From contig CP099840.1 in the NCBI GenBank assembly GCA_030062745.1, forward strand, positions 18,031,718 through 18,095,717: a stretch of DNA of 64,000 nucleotides, read 5' to 3'. Positions 51,009 to 62,939 of this stretch are shown in pieces. The translations under genes were made by a program, and so were the position numbers. The DNA is from Capitulum mitella. Lineage: Eukaryota > Arthropoda > Thecostraca > Pollicipedomorpha > Pollicipedidae. Position 1 is the stretch's first letter. The number at the start of each line of letters is the position of its first letter. The notes beneath the pieces were generated by a model. It was not told where the DNA came from. It ran no database searches and saw only the letters and a list, made by a program, of their open reading frames with translations.

Positions 51009-53877
51009 CGTCTCTCAGCAGGTGTCCCATCAGTGCTCTATTGAGAGGCGCCTGCCAGGCTCCGCTGACGCCGACACGCACGGATTTCCGATATGACGTT
51101 ATAATGACCGCCAAGCAGCCGGCGCTGGAACGGGAACTGGAACCGTTTCTGTGACGCAGTGCAGTCTCTTCTCAGAGTGCTTCGTGTCATAAGGCTGCCG
51201 ACGTTGCCTTAGACGAAGAAAATCACGGAGATACTCGGAAAGCGCACACAACTTTGTAATGCATCTCGGAATGCAGGTTTGCTCAATCCACTGCGCACCT
51301 GATGTCCACTATAAGCACCTCCGCATATTTGTACCGCTCTACAGATTCACTCCGAACGGTCCCATTTTCACGTCTGTCGGTGTAAGCGCGCCGGTGGGGT
51401 GAACGCGGGCTGCTGTTATGGCCGGCTCCTGAGACAGAGTGACCTCCATGGTGCGCCGCAGGCCAGGCCGTGACGTGGTGACCGTCTCTGCAGGGGAGCC
51501 GGCCGACTCTCACTCACGTGCGGCCGCCGACACCGGCGGGCGTGCTGTGGCCGCAGAGGTCGGCCCGCCACCGGGCGGCCGCGGCCGCCGCTGGTGCCGG
51601 CCATAGGTGGAGCACCTCGTCTGGTGAGGTCAGCCTGTCACCGGACGAGCGCGGCCGCCCCTGGTGCCGGCCAGGGCATCAGCGGCCACCTCAATTGACA
51701 AACAACTCCACGTTAGTTCTGGAGAGGTAACCTTTGGCGTAATTTGTTGAAGCCCTCAGCCGGCGGCAGAATAGTGTTTTGAGTTGGCTATTGTTCCATC
51801 ATGAGTGTGTATTTAGCGGCTAACTTCCCGACGTCCAAGCTGCCGGTGACCAGTAGCAGCATTTACGGTGGAAGTTGGTTTTTAATGGCCGGTGGGCGGC
51901 TGATCACAACAGCTGTGTGACGGCGCTGCGCGATCCGAACGACAACGGTCTTGGTAACGGGACCGGCCGTTGTGTCGGAACACAGCAGCGCGATCGCCCA
52001 GCTATGTAATGGAGGCTGTGTCTCCAGAGGTCTTGTTATTTACATATTAGACATGCGCAGCAGCGGCGCTGTTGCCTGAGCACGTAGTTGTCCCTAATTG
52101 CGAAACTGTATTACATTACAACAGCGCGTCGACTATATGGTCAACTTTTTTCATTCGTTGGCAACTATAGCTTAAAGCATATAGTTTTATGCGTGCTGTT
52201 GACAGTTTCGGCAGGTCCGTCACTGTATTCAGTCCAGACTACGTAGCCTGCGAGGCTGATTTCTTTTCGGGGCATCCTCCGGCGAGGCGAGGATTTGTCC
52301 AATTTTCCGCCATAAAGAAACCGTTTGGCACCAGATCAATCAAGATGCCAAATGGAAAGCAAAAACAAAAAACAAAAAAAAACAGCAATACCTGGCATTT
52401 GACAATGTGATGATGACGACAATAATTAGATTTCATACAGCGCTTCGGCTGCTGCGGTCATTTCGCACTAGTCACATAGGCTATCTAGTCAAGAATATTT
52501 ATATACATAGTAGTAGTAAGCGCCTACTGGGGAGAGTAAATGACATCCAGTCGAATCGTTGCTAAAAACTGCGTTATGCCACCAAGCTCATTGTCAGGAA
52601 ATTCATCTATAAGCAATGTCAGAGTCGGGGGCGTCCAAAGAGTGCCTGTCTTTCTGAGCTAAATGTCTTTCTGAGCTAAATGTCCGTCTTTCTGAGCTGG
52701 GCATTTGACAATGTCTCGTACCTAGCCTCAGTTTACAACAGCCACCCGCACAACCCGACGTCTAGGTTTAGACGTGACGGATACTAGTGACTCATATACT
52801 GGTGACTCACGGCGCCCTAGCATTGCTCTGACCTTAAAGGAAAGGTCAGGCTGGTTTTCTCGGCGCTGCTTAAACACGTGGCAATATCCTCGGTGGCGTG
52901 CCGCGAGAACGGGGTGGCCTTGCTCCAGAGGCAATGAGTGAAATGTCGATTTGTTAACCTCTGGAACAGACGTCAAAGGGCGAGGAGAAACTTCCGTGCA
53001 AACTGCAAGGAATCGATCTCAGACGGCTGCGACACACAGAAACTGAGCCTTCCCCCCCGCCGACAGTCTCATAGATGCATACTTCTTTCCACTGATAGCC
53101 GACCAGCCGAATGCTGACCTGTGCTGCCAGACGAGGAAGTCGGGCAGCTGTCATTGCTGACAGAGATCACGGATACACTCCGCCACTCCATCTTGCGCTC
53201 GTGTTCCCGGTGGAAAACTCCATTCGACGTCGGCATTCGTTTTACAAAGAGCATGCCTACTTCAAGGCACGAATAATGGCGGCTTCTCCTGAAGACCAGC
53301 AAATAACCTGACTCATGTCCTATTCAACGTAAACAACGGTACTCTACATTATCGTATCCTGGAGTCCTTGTCTGAACAGCATCATTGTTTCTATATCTGT
53401 GCCAAATATAAATTCCAGACCAGTGTTTCGCGGTTGCAGCTACCGGGCCTCTGCACGGAGGCAGCCTCTGCTGGGCCCCGGGTCGTCTCACGTCGGGAGT
53501 CGTGGGACCCGTGTCGTCTCACGCCGGGAGTCGTGGGACCCGTGCCGTCTCGCGTCAGAAGCCCCGGGACTCCGTCAACTGTTCAGGGCCGGCGCCAGAA
53601 GTGCCCGGTCATTGGCGCGGCGTCCGGCCGGCCGGCCTGGCCGGCGCTCCTCCCGCCGAGTCGACCCAGTTACCGGGCGGCCTTCAGCGTACGGCGCACG
53701 CTGACCGCCAAGGCTGGCGTGTCCCGCACACGCTCTGTATTCGGCGGCGGCGGCTCGGCCTCGGCTCGGTTCCGCGCCCCGGCCCGGCCCGGCCCGGCCT
53801 GGTGCCGAGAGGTGACGGATGGTACCGGACGCCCCGCACCGGCTCAAACAGGGCTGCGTTATCGCCGGTAAAATTAC
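51009..53877. other. Unassigned region with GC-rich islands
   Basis: Apart from the candidate exon at 51299-51428, the GC-rich islands at 51420-51690 and 53450-53850 have open frames on both strands without recognisable domains. A TTTCTGAGCTAAATGTC repeat occurs about three times at 52652-52700. A CGTCTCACGCCGGGAGTCGT-type repeat (period about 27-30) lies at 53483-53560. Confidence 0.35.
51299..51428 (-). CDS. Candidate internal exon (unassigned)
   Basis: 130 bases on the minus strand lie between a good acceptor (CACTCTGTCTCAG) and the donor ATCAG|GTGCGC. The phase-1 entry and phase-2 exit are consistent with one open frame. The peptide includes GHNSSPRSPHRRAYTDR, then RENGTVRSESVERYKYAEVL and IVDI. 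The exit (GAC ATC AG|GT) is the same as that of the first WD40 exon, but the peptide itself is not recognised. There is no supporting neighbour with matching phase, so this may be chance. Confidence 0.2.
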
Positions 53878-54200
53878 CCGCATCACCAGGCAGCTGGGGA
53901 TCACTCGCATCACCTGGCGGGGAGGATTATCCAAACCATCTGGGAAGCTTACCTTGATCATCTGGAAGGGTGACGCGGACCACTCGGGGAAAGTGACAGG
54001 GATCACCTAAGAGAATGGTAACACGCCTCACGTGGAAACGGGTACCTAGATCATCTGCGCATGTTTAAGCCGGCGACATGGATTATGACGAAGGGGAGTG
54101 CAGCGCATCACCTGGGAGGGAGAGTTTGCCAGATCACCTTGGAAGGAACTTGGGATAACACGGATCACCTGGGGGAAGGGAGGTGACACGGATCACGGCC
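53878..54200 (-). repeat. Degenerate ~22-27 bp repeat with CAGGTGAT motifs
   Basis: The plus-strand motif (A/G)(A/T)CA(C/T)CTGG(G/C) recurs at about 53881, 53907, 53935, 53956, 53978, 54000, 54107, 54133 and 54164. In minus orientation the better copies read CCAGGTGATG or CCCAGGTGATCC, i.e. AG|GTGAT. Spacing is irregular. Confidence 0.6.
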
Positions 54201-57200
54201 CCATTAGGCCCGTGGCCCGGCGTCCCAGAAGACGGCCGAGGCCAGGTGCTGTCCGGCCGGCTCGCCAGGGCTACTGGCATGTCGCCTGATGAGTTTCACC
54301 AGAACACGCACTCATTGCAGCTACCATACAGCAGGCTAAGTGGATGCCAGAGTAGACCTGCTGCTAGATATCGACCATTTGGGCCTGGTCTCAGTTGGAA
54401 GACTGGCAACTGTGTGCAGGAAGAAGGTCATTGGTACTCCTCTGACCATTGTCATATGAGATTGTGATGCTCTACGCACAATGATTTAGCTGTGAAACCT
54501 ATTTCATTTTGAACCTCGGTTTATTTCACTGGCATTTTAGCAGTTGATATTTGCGGTGGCTTACGTGATCGAGACAACGATATATTACGTAACTGATCGA
54601 TTTCGGACACGTCGACATGAATCTGCAGCAGTCGCGAACACGTGTATGCATATTTAGACATTATCTAGCTTGCAAAAAAAAATCGTCGTAAAGTACTGAA
54701 TTCAGTACCGTTGTGTCGTAGGCCGACGTCAAGACGTCAAGGCTCCCTATCCATCACCTTAATTAACAGGAGAATGGTAACGCTCATATCTCGAGTTCCC
54801 GACTGACTGAAAGTAATCCAGGCCATTCCAGGCAGAGGACGGAGCCCGGCTGTGAGCTGCGGCAGCGCAGACGGGAGTCGCGGCGGGCCCGGCCGGCCCC
54901 AGTCATCCATGACCTCCGGATACAATGGGGTGACTCCGTCAGCGCGCCACGAACGGCGACCGCATTGTGAATCCACTCATCCTGTGGCCTTCACCGTGAA
55001 TCATGGCCATCGCTAGCCCCGCACCGAGAATGGGGTCACCGTCGCCCCGCCCATTGCCCGTTCCGACTGGCTGGCCGCGTTGCACGGACCATTGAGCGAT
55101 GCTGGCGAGATGAGGTGCCTATTACGCATTTCACTTCTGCTACAAAAACATGCCGGCTGAGAGAAAGAAACAGGAGAAGTAAACGTTCTGTTTGCCACAT
55201 TTTCTGACGCATGAGAGGACAAGGCTCTGCGCTCTTGTTGAATCGCGCACTAGACTGTTTTGAGAATAGTCCAGTTGAAATACCTCAAAAGCGAGCGATG
55301 GAAATGTGCCGTTCTCCTCATATGACCTATACATCAGCAGCTTCTTTCAACTCGGGCGATTAAAGTCACAATACTATCTAAATCCTCGCAAAAAGGAACG
55401 AGGCTTCCCGTCTTCATCTGCAACCCGTGACGCTCTACAAAAGGAGACATATCAGAATTCAAATCACCATGGCTAATACATCGCTTTTACGATGTTGATA
55501 CGTTCATCTGGAGGGTCCCGCCGGTGACATCAGAAGCCCCTTGGCACTTTCACAGCAGTCACAACACAGCCGATATACGATATGCGATTACGATATACGA
55601 CTTCTTGACAAGGCATATACTACTCAGGGCGCAGACCAAAGACCATATTTTCGGCACCGGTGTCTTCTAGTGTTCCAGCCCGTTACGGAACGCCTGCTGA
55701 CATCTTGTCACACCGCCGCCGCTGCTGGGGCGACACAGTTGTAATGTGACAAAACGTGACGCGACGGGGAGGAGATTAGCATCTATTGACAAGCCGAGCT
55801 TTTCGCATTGTGACGGCAGGGGGCGTCACAGTAGCCGGACGGACGGACGTACAACAGGGACTTGGAACGGGGCGGGGCGGGGCTGGCCGACCGGACGGAC
55901 TGACCGACTGACACACAGCAGGCCAATGTGACCGAGTCACTAGACCAGTCTGAACAACTTGGTACCACGCAAAAAGGTTATGATGTATCTGAATTGGAAA
56001 CAATGACGACGTATTCAGAAAACCAAAGGACTCCTTTGACGCACTTTGTGCCCTTTATGAATACAGTTATTGGGCAATAATCCAGTAACACAATATGCTT
56101 TGTTGTATGATCAAAGGCAAAACTTCTGTTTTCTTTTTCCTTCATCTCACTTAGCTGCCTTTTGCTGAATGAACTCTTTGATCGAGTGATTACTTGCACA
56201 AGCCTTCAGTGGTATGCACGGCTGTCAGTACTAATACCAACATATATCTAACACTGCATTTTGGCAGTCTCATTCCGCACATTTGTCAGATACGCTATAC
56301 ACAAAGTAGAAGCGACTTTCTCCTATTATTACTGTTATATATTTGAGGTATGTACCTTACATTTCTGCTGAATACTGACAAACGAGTAAACCAATAATTG
56401 AACTGAAAATGATAGAGGTGAAAACCGCAAAAAAGGAAAAACTGTGATAAATAACAAAAAAATAAATGAGCCAAAGTGCATGTGTATGAAAAAGCTGCAA
56501 ACTGTCCTGGAATCCCTCGCAAGATTCGTTCTTGGGCATGTTAGCCATGACCATTTCAACTTCATGTACAAAAACAAAATCTAAGGAAACATTACAACAT
56601 TTTAACGTCATAGTGTAAATGCCTGGCTTCGACAGCAGGAGGCAGCAGAAAAAAGACCAGCGGGGGCCAGGCGGTGCCCGGGAACGGAAGTATTCAGCTC
56701 CTTGACCTCCACCGGTGGGTTCACCAGGACTCTCCCCGTTTTATTCAATATCCAAAGAAGCGGAGAGATGCAGAGATTTGACTTCACGTACTTTTTCGTA
56801 TGTCCTTCTCATAGACTACAACCATTTTTGTACTGGATACCACCACAGCCACTAAACTACGACAGGTCAAAGAGGACAATGTTTCAGGAAAACTTAGGTA
56901 GCAAAATATTTTGCGAATTGTGTAGCTTGGCATGAAACCTGTCAAGTTAGCATAAAATGACAGACGCTGATTTCTGCTCTCTGGGATTTTTTGGTAATGC
57001 AAGGTCAGTGACATTAGGTCCCGTCAACATTCTGCCTTCTGATTTATTTTGTCTCGTTTTGTCGTTGCCATTTTTATTTATACAAAATTGATCCAAATAG
57101 ATGTCAGGATGTTGTTTTGGGTCGGATGCCGAGCTCAGGATAGCTTTTTACATCGGACTCACGATAGATCACCAAACCTTACTCAGGATCTGGCTGTAAA

Positions 57201-57588
57201 TGTATGTCTAGTTTGACTATTCCCATTGCTGCTTCTTTTATCCTGTAACTACGTAATTTTGCCCGATGTTCAGTGGTTTGGTAACAAAGTACGTTTTACA
57301 TCGTTATCAGTACCAAACCGAACGCACTCGTTTGTAGCTAAAGAGTATTATTAACCCATTCACCCATTCCTGAGCACAAACCCAGCGCCTAATTTCACTG
57401 GCAAACAGCTGAAAATTCCCTTTTCGTTTTCCTTTCAGTGGATGTGGCCTCTGACGGCAATCAGTCTTTCTCAAGTACTTACTAATATAAAATAAAGAAG
57501 CAGTCAACGAAACAAGACGGTTCCATTGCGGTGTAGTGTCGACGCCCCACGCGTGACCGGGAGAATTCCACAACACGAGACCACCAAG
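54201..57588. other. No gene recognised
   Basis: GC-rich patches at 54200-54270 and 54840-55090 contain short open frames (minus 54737-54976) without recognisable domains. The remainder is AT-rich and shows no repeats of note. Confidence 0.4.
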
Positions 57589-58713
57589 TTCAGCTCGTGA
57601 TAGTGCCGCCTAAAGTCAACCCTCGCCCGCACTGGTGGGGGGGGGGGGGCGGATGCCACCCCCAGTTGATTTATCTTCGACACACGTCAAGCTATTAAAT
57701 ACAGGAGTTTGATTTTTCCAGTAGCTGCCTTTTTATTACTTCTACAGGTTCCCAGAAAATTTCAAGTTTCTCTGACCTTTAGCTTGTTAGATATGACCTT
57801 GTTCTAGAGGGCATGTCACGACCCAAAAGCGCGGTGTACTGTAATATGTGCGAGCAACGCGTCAAGTGCAGCACAGATGCCATATTTGCTGATTGCTTTA
57901 TAAGCTGCGTCCCGCATGCGTCGGAAATGTGTACTTGAATGCCACGAAAGGTCAAGGTCAGGGCCAAGGTCAAATTAGGTCACAATCACGCGTGACCTTC
58001 GAAACCGGACCGCCGCCGCGGCACACGACACGTGAATGCGCGCTATGTTGTTTCGACGCTAGAGACGCAGTCCGACATCATTTGCCGTTTTTTTGCTGTG
58101 AATTTGCAGTGAATATCCAACTCGTACTGTACAGGGAGAAATGAGGTATCTGATCTCGGATCGCCTCGGCTAATCTGTTGTTTTTCTGCTCTGTACATGA
58201 ATCTGGTTCGATCAACCACTTCAAACTGTTTGCATTTACAAACAGACATCGATACCTTACAAACTACCTTCAAAGTAGCGTCGGGAACGGATTCTGCTGA
58301 AAAGGGCCAATACTGACCTGACCTGGAACGTGGCCAACTGACCTCAGGCAGTACATCTGCATGTCATAAGAACGACCAGGAGCTACGCTATAGCACCACA
58401 AATGGCTGGGTCGTTGTTAGACGGGGACTAACATGCGAGACATTTCGTTTGTACCGCAGAAAGGCAAAACATTTTTGTTTGACATGATCTGGAAGGTTAG
58501 AATTTACCCCAGGTGAGGTCAAATCGGGCAACGTTAGATTCAGCATGTTCCAAGCAATCCGCGGGTCTTTGTCGCGACGACCTATCTCCATAAGGAGGTG
58601 AATGGCTTGATGGTGTCAACCCCCCCCCCCAGGTGCGTTCTAGGATGGTGAAATAGCGAGTGCGGGCGAGGGTTAACGCGCATTCAGCTCGTGATAGTGT
58701 AGCATAAAGTTAA
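57589..58713. repeat. 31-bp direct repeats flanking transposon G
   Basis: TTCAGCTCGTGATAGTG followed by GCnTAAAGT(T/C)AA occurs at 57589-57619 and again at 58683-58713 with four differences. The left copy ends in the element's TCAA/TTAA target. The right copy starts six bases beyond the element and ends in another TTAA. Confidence 0.85.
57616..58676 (+). mobile_element. TTAA-flanked non-autonomous transposon, family G
   Basis: The left end is TCAACCCTCGCCCGCACT (57616), the right end its complement AGTGCGGGCGAGGGTTAA (ending 58676): an 18-bp TIR starting with the TTAA target. A long G-run (about 57637-57650) lies inside the left end and a C-run (about 58620-58630) inside the right. The interior includes AAAGGTCAAGGTCA (57947-57960) and further AGGTCA motifs to 57982, and no transposase. 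Size (1.06 kb) and architecture parallel the piggyBac-like family, although the sequence is different. Confidence 0.85.
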
Positions 58714-60104
58714 CACTTGGGCAAGTTTGTTTCTGCCATTCAGAGAAACAGAAATGAGACTTCTTAAGCATGAATTGGTGCAAAACAGTGAAGAGAGGTA
58801 TGCGCACACTAATGATGCAGATATTTTGGGGTCGTCGGCGCCGCTCTTGGCTGCATCGACACATTTGCCTTTAAGAGTATATATATTACATATGTGTATA
58901 AAGTAGGCAACATATTTCATCCCCGTTGTTGTAAAGACGTCAGCTTACATTGTTCTCATTGCATGGCCATGCGTTTGGCGTTTTGCACGCAAGCAGTTGT
59001 CTAGCGAACTATGTACGGCATAGTGTTTTATCACAGTGCGCAGTGCGCCAACATACGCCTTCAACCCAGAAATGCTAGAATTTGCGCAGCGGTGTACGTC
59101 ATAGCGGGCGTTTGCAGTGGACTGGTCGGGGCTCGGTGCTTTGTCCGGCCCGCCGCTGGCGGCCGCCGGCAGGTGACGGTCGGCCGAGCCACTGGCGACG
59201 ACCGTCGGCCGCCGGCCGCAAACGGACGCTGCAGTCTGCCGGCTCCCGATCGAGGCAGACAGGCCGGAAGAGCAGGGCGTCACGGAATCATCGACATGCA
59301 CCTTCACCGTTAGACCTTCCTGGGACTGCGTGACCCCTAACAGAGAAAAGTTTAAGAATAGCAGAATTCATAGATGCAATTGTTCAGACCGCGCCGGAGT
59401 CTCCGAAAAGAATTTTTGCCATAGCAATCCGACTGCGCCGACATGAAGCGCTACTTGCATCTCAGTGGGCCAACAGATAGCGAACTGGTTGGCGGCCGTC
59501 GGCGCGCAGCCGAAGTGGTGGTCGCGGCTGATGATAGGCGGCGCCTTGTTTGGACTTGTGGTCTCCTGACAAGCACGGACCGGGCCCGAAATGGTGTCCC
59601 GAGCCAAGTGGGTGTCGGGTCGGGAGCGGCGCCGGCCGCCAATGGCCCCTGGCAGCGATTCAATCGCTTATAATGATCGCACTATATAAATCATGCTCTA
59701 TATGGACCTGGAGATATTTCGCCAGAAAAGGCGATGTTTCACGAGCATAACTGTAATCAACAGCGCCCACAGAAGCATTCACACTAAAAAAAAATGCCAC
59801 AATAACTTGAAAATTTTCTGAAACGACGTACCATAACTGAAACTTGTGGAATATTAAAATGCATGCTTGGGTCGACAGCAAATGCATTTTGTGTCTTGAA
59901 TCAGTCAGGCATCTTTCTGTGTCAATCTGTTATGCATCTCATAGAAAGCTGTATTGCAGTAAGACACAGAACCGCTGTTGAAGAGGCAGGGCACACGTGG
60001 CCTTTTTTAAGACCGTACGAACGTAAGAAGAACCTAAGAATGTAAAACGTTGTGGAGGGCCAAGGCGATCTAGAGACAAAGAATCTGCCTTACGTTTCGG
60101 AGCG
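58714..60104. other. No gene recognised
   Basis: GC-rich islands at 59100-59280 and 59450-59660 have open frames on both strands, and a GGCAG|GTGACG donor-like site occurs near 59170 on the plus strand, but no family is recognised. Confidence 0.35.
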
Positions 60105-60134
60105 AGAGTTGCCTGCATGTTCGCAGGCAACTCT
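60105..60134. other. Perfect 12-bp inverted repeat (hairpin)
   Basis: AGAGTTGCCTGC (60105-60116) and GCAGGCAACTCT (60123-60134) are exact complements around a six-base loop. It lies about 210 bases into the intron of the exon at 60342-60866, if that exon is real. Confidence 0.95.
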
Positions 60135-60213
60135 TTCCCCCGCTTTCCCCTTAACTCTTAACTCCCCTTAACTTCCTCCCCTTTCCCCTTTCCCTCTTAA
60201 CCCCCGCTTTCCT
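60135..60213 (-). repeat. Pyrimidine tract (G/A-rich on the minus strand)
   Basis: Nearly pure C/T with CCCCTTAACT repeats on the plus strand. Read on the minus strand, it gives several GGGG runs about 130-210 bases downstream of the donor at 60341, a position where G-runs commonly act as intronic splicing enhancers. Confidence 0.7.
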
Positions 60214-60341
60214 AGGATGCCATGATGCGTTCAAGGAAAAAGTTTTGCCAGCGCCGTGAATGTGACTGAGTCGGAACGCTGCGGTGGCAGCGACAACAGG
60301 CGCCGGATGTGGGTGCCGACGTTGCTGCCAAGCTAGCCCAC

Positions 60342-60866
60342 CTTGTTGTTGACGATGATGCTGGACGACAGCGGCTGCTGGTCGTCTTCGTTCTCCTCCA
60401 TGAGGTCGGCCAGGTGGCCGGAGCCGCCGCTGCCGCCGCTGCCGACGCTGGCCAGACTGTCGCGGCGGCCGCTCTCCAGCGAGTCGAGCGAGCAGCGGCG
60501 CACGGCCGAGTCGCGGCGACCCGAGGTCAGGTCACGCCGCGCCCAGCCCGCCGAGTCGCGCCGCCCTCCCGGCGCCGAACTCTTGCGCCCCACGCAGCCG
60601 CTGCCGGCGTGACCGCCGGCCGTCGGGGCCGACGGCCGGCGGACGCCCGCCGACGGACGGCGCACGTCCTGCGACGTTCGGCGCACGTCCACAGAGTTCT
60701 TGCGGCTCTGCGGACACGAGCCGTCGTGGCGGTCCCGCTCGGGCGTGCGTCGCCCGTGGGCGTGGTGCTCCCGCAGGTGCGTCTCCATCGCCGATATCTT
60801 GACGTCCCTGAACATGTCCTCCAGTCGGTCCATGACCTGCTTGTTCAGCTCTTTTGAGTCGCCCAT
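60342..60866 (-). CDS. Candidate first coding exon, 175 residues with R-R-x-S array
   Basis: The ATG is in good context (GCAGCGATGG) and lies under a CpG-rich region; the frame ends AAC AAG|GTGGGC, phase 0. Residues 1-35 (MGDSKELNKQVMDRLEDMFR onward) look helical and charged. Residues 55-140 contain nine R-(R/K)-x-S sites (serines 58, 65, 72, 79, 97, 105, 120, 126, 137), the first four exactly seven residues apart. A GSGGSGGSG linker and an acidic patch (LMEENEDD) follow. Such sites suit basophilic kinases (PKA, CaMK, PAK types). I do not recognise the family. The phase-0 donor is compatible with the exons at 47148, 28022 or the first WD40 exon, so it may be the start of a WDR47 isoform or of another gene. 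Confidence 0.5.
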
Positions 60867-61300
60867 CGCTGCGTTTCGGGGCGTCCAGTGCGCGAGGTGC
60901 CACGGCTCGGCCGTCGACCGCTGTCGTCTGTTCGAGCCGGCCGTCACAGCTGTCTGTTCGGCGGCTGTCGGCACGCCGGCCGAGTCTGTCCTCTCTCGCG
61001 GCCGCTGCTTCGGCTCGGGAATACGGAGCGGCGCCGACCGACCTGCCAAGGACCCGGCCCGTTGCCACACTGCGGCCCGCAGCGGGCCGACCGTAAAAAG
61101 CATCCACTGCTCTCCTAGCGGAGGTCGACCGTGGCGCCGACCCGCCGATGACGTCACTCACGGCCCTTGGTGTGACGTCACTCGCCGCGACGGCCGGCGG
61201 CGCTCGAGCTGTCGGACGTGGTGTGCCGCACTGATTATCCGGTACCATAAGGGCCATCTCTCTCCTTTCGACTTCTGAAAGGCTGAACAGAAGATATTGA
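60867..61300 (-). promoter_or_regulatory. CpG-rich putative promoter/5' UTR
   Basis: Very CpG-rich sequence immediately upstream of the candidate start codon on the minus strand, with the frame open upstream for about 100 codons but no conserved-looking sequence. No TATA box is seen in a suitable place. It is assigned as promoter/5' UTR by position and composition only. Confidence 0.35.
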
Positions 61301-62548
61301 GTAATTGTTACTGCTGTCTTGCAGCGTGTGGAACTCCTCTCCAGGCAATGCTTTTGACCCTATAAAATATCCTTACGTTAGGAGAGGGCACACCTGATCC
61401 TGACCACGCCGATCTCCAGCAGTGGTGGGTGAGGTTGCTGCCAAACGGAGGACATGAGCCCGGTTCCAATCGCCTCGCTATCGAACGACCTCCCGCCGCA
61501 GGCTCCGCAGATTCCAAACTCGGGCGTCGAACGGCTGACAGCGAATGGGGACGCGGGGCCGCCATCGGCTGACGTGCTGCCGCAGAGGCCCACTGACCCG
61601 GCCCCTTGACCTCTTGCCGCCGGCGCCCGGCACGGCCGCGCTCGGTCGCGCTGACCTCTGACCTGGCGGCTGCCGCCGACAAACGCCGGGGTCACAGGGC
61701 GGCGCTATTAACATGACGGAGAAACACGGCACGCCGCGGCGTTGGCCGAGGCGAGTGCCACGACGCGCCGATAAATTGGAATTTCGTGCCGGGGTGGGAC
61801 CCATCATTTGTTCGAAGTTGGCGACCGTCCAACCCGAGACGAGGGTTTGCCCGCTAATGGACTGCCACATCGAGACCACTCGTTCTTCCCCAGTGGAGCG
61901 AAGGCCTGAATGTGAGGCCTGGTCTCTCGGTCGGCAATGCAGTTTGCTCCATTGCTATTGCTATGCTATTGCTCAACGGACCAATTACGGACCTGAAATT
62001 TGGCGCGCACGGGTATGTCCACTTTTATAGAGTATCGGCCCGCGAGAGATGAATGGCTTTTTAGGAGAAACTATGAATCCCGTTTCCTTTTCGCAACTTT
62101 GCTTTTGATTATACGGCGCTATATTGCAACGCAGGGGGAATACCAACATTCTGCAGTTCGTGCAGTTGTGACCATTTAGGCATGTCCACATGCTTGCAGT
62201 AGTAAGATATATTCCCGAAATATCTGTGGAAAGCAGGAGTTCAATATTGGTGGGACCTTAATTCCCCCCCACATTTTTCTTTTAAACACTAAAATACTCA
62301 TAGACTGCCGACCCACAAAACCGATTTACTGAGCCTGCAAAAAGTGTTAAAGACGCAAAAGGCGCTTGGGCAAAAACCTATACGTTTTACATGTGCATAC
62401 ACAGCTCAGAAAAAACGAATCTCAAACGGAAATATTTCCAATAGTAAAAACAAATATAACATCCTAAGTTGTCAGAAACAGCTGTATTGCCAAAGTAATA
62501 AAAAACAAATGCTTCTACAAATGTTCCGCTTTTAACCGTTCAAAAGCT
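61301..62548. other. No gene recognised
   Basis: GC-rich to about 61800, with open minus-strand frames lacking recognisable motifs; AT-rich after that. Confidence 0.4.
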
Positions 62549-62700
62549 TTAACGTTCGCTCGGGTGGGGGTCCATTTAACCACCCCTGAGGTTTGTCCAA
62601 AATAGGTATCGAACGATGCGGTACCCCGGCACCAAATTCGGTCCACATATATAAAATTGGAAAGTGGATATTTTGGTGTTCAAAAACTCCAAGGTAATGC
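62549..62700 (+). mobile_element. 5' fragment of a family F-like TTAA element
   Basis: It begins TTAACGTTCGCTCGGGTGGG, continues with an ACCACCCCTGAGGTTTGTCC segment, and resembles the left end of the 45723 element (GGCTGGGGGGC, then CCCCCCGAGGTTTTTC). The similarity fades after roughly 150 bases. Confidence 0.5.
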
Positions 62701-62815
62701 GGGCTAGAACTGGCTAAGTTCGGGCCATGATTTTCAGAAATGTCATTTTCAAGTTAAACTTCAAACTGTTCTTACAAACAGAACTTCGAGGGAATAAAGA
62801 ACTTAGATTATCCCA

Positions 62816-62868
<53 letters not shown>

Positions 62869-62939
62869 CATGAGTATACCCTGTAGAAAGAACCATAGTC
62901 CTTCTCACGAAGTATGCCCACCAACACAACGAACTTCCT
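62701..62939. repeat. (TA)n microsatellite and flanks
   Basis: An uninterrupted TA run covers 62822-62866. The sequence after it leads into the Penelope-like reverse transcriptase remnant. Confidence 0.9.

Noticed and set aside
61378..61879. Overlapping minus-strand frames upstream of the candidate first exon
   Set aside because: Three frames are open at once because of GC-rich composition; none shows conserved-looking sequence or splice sites.
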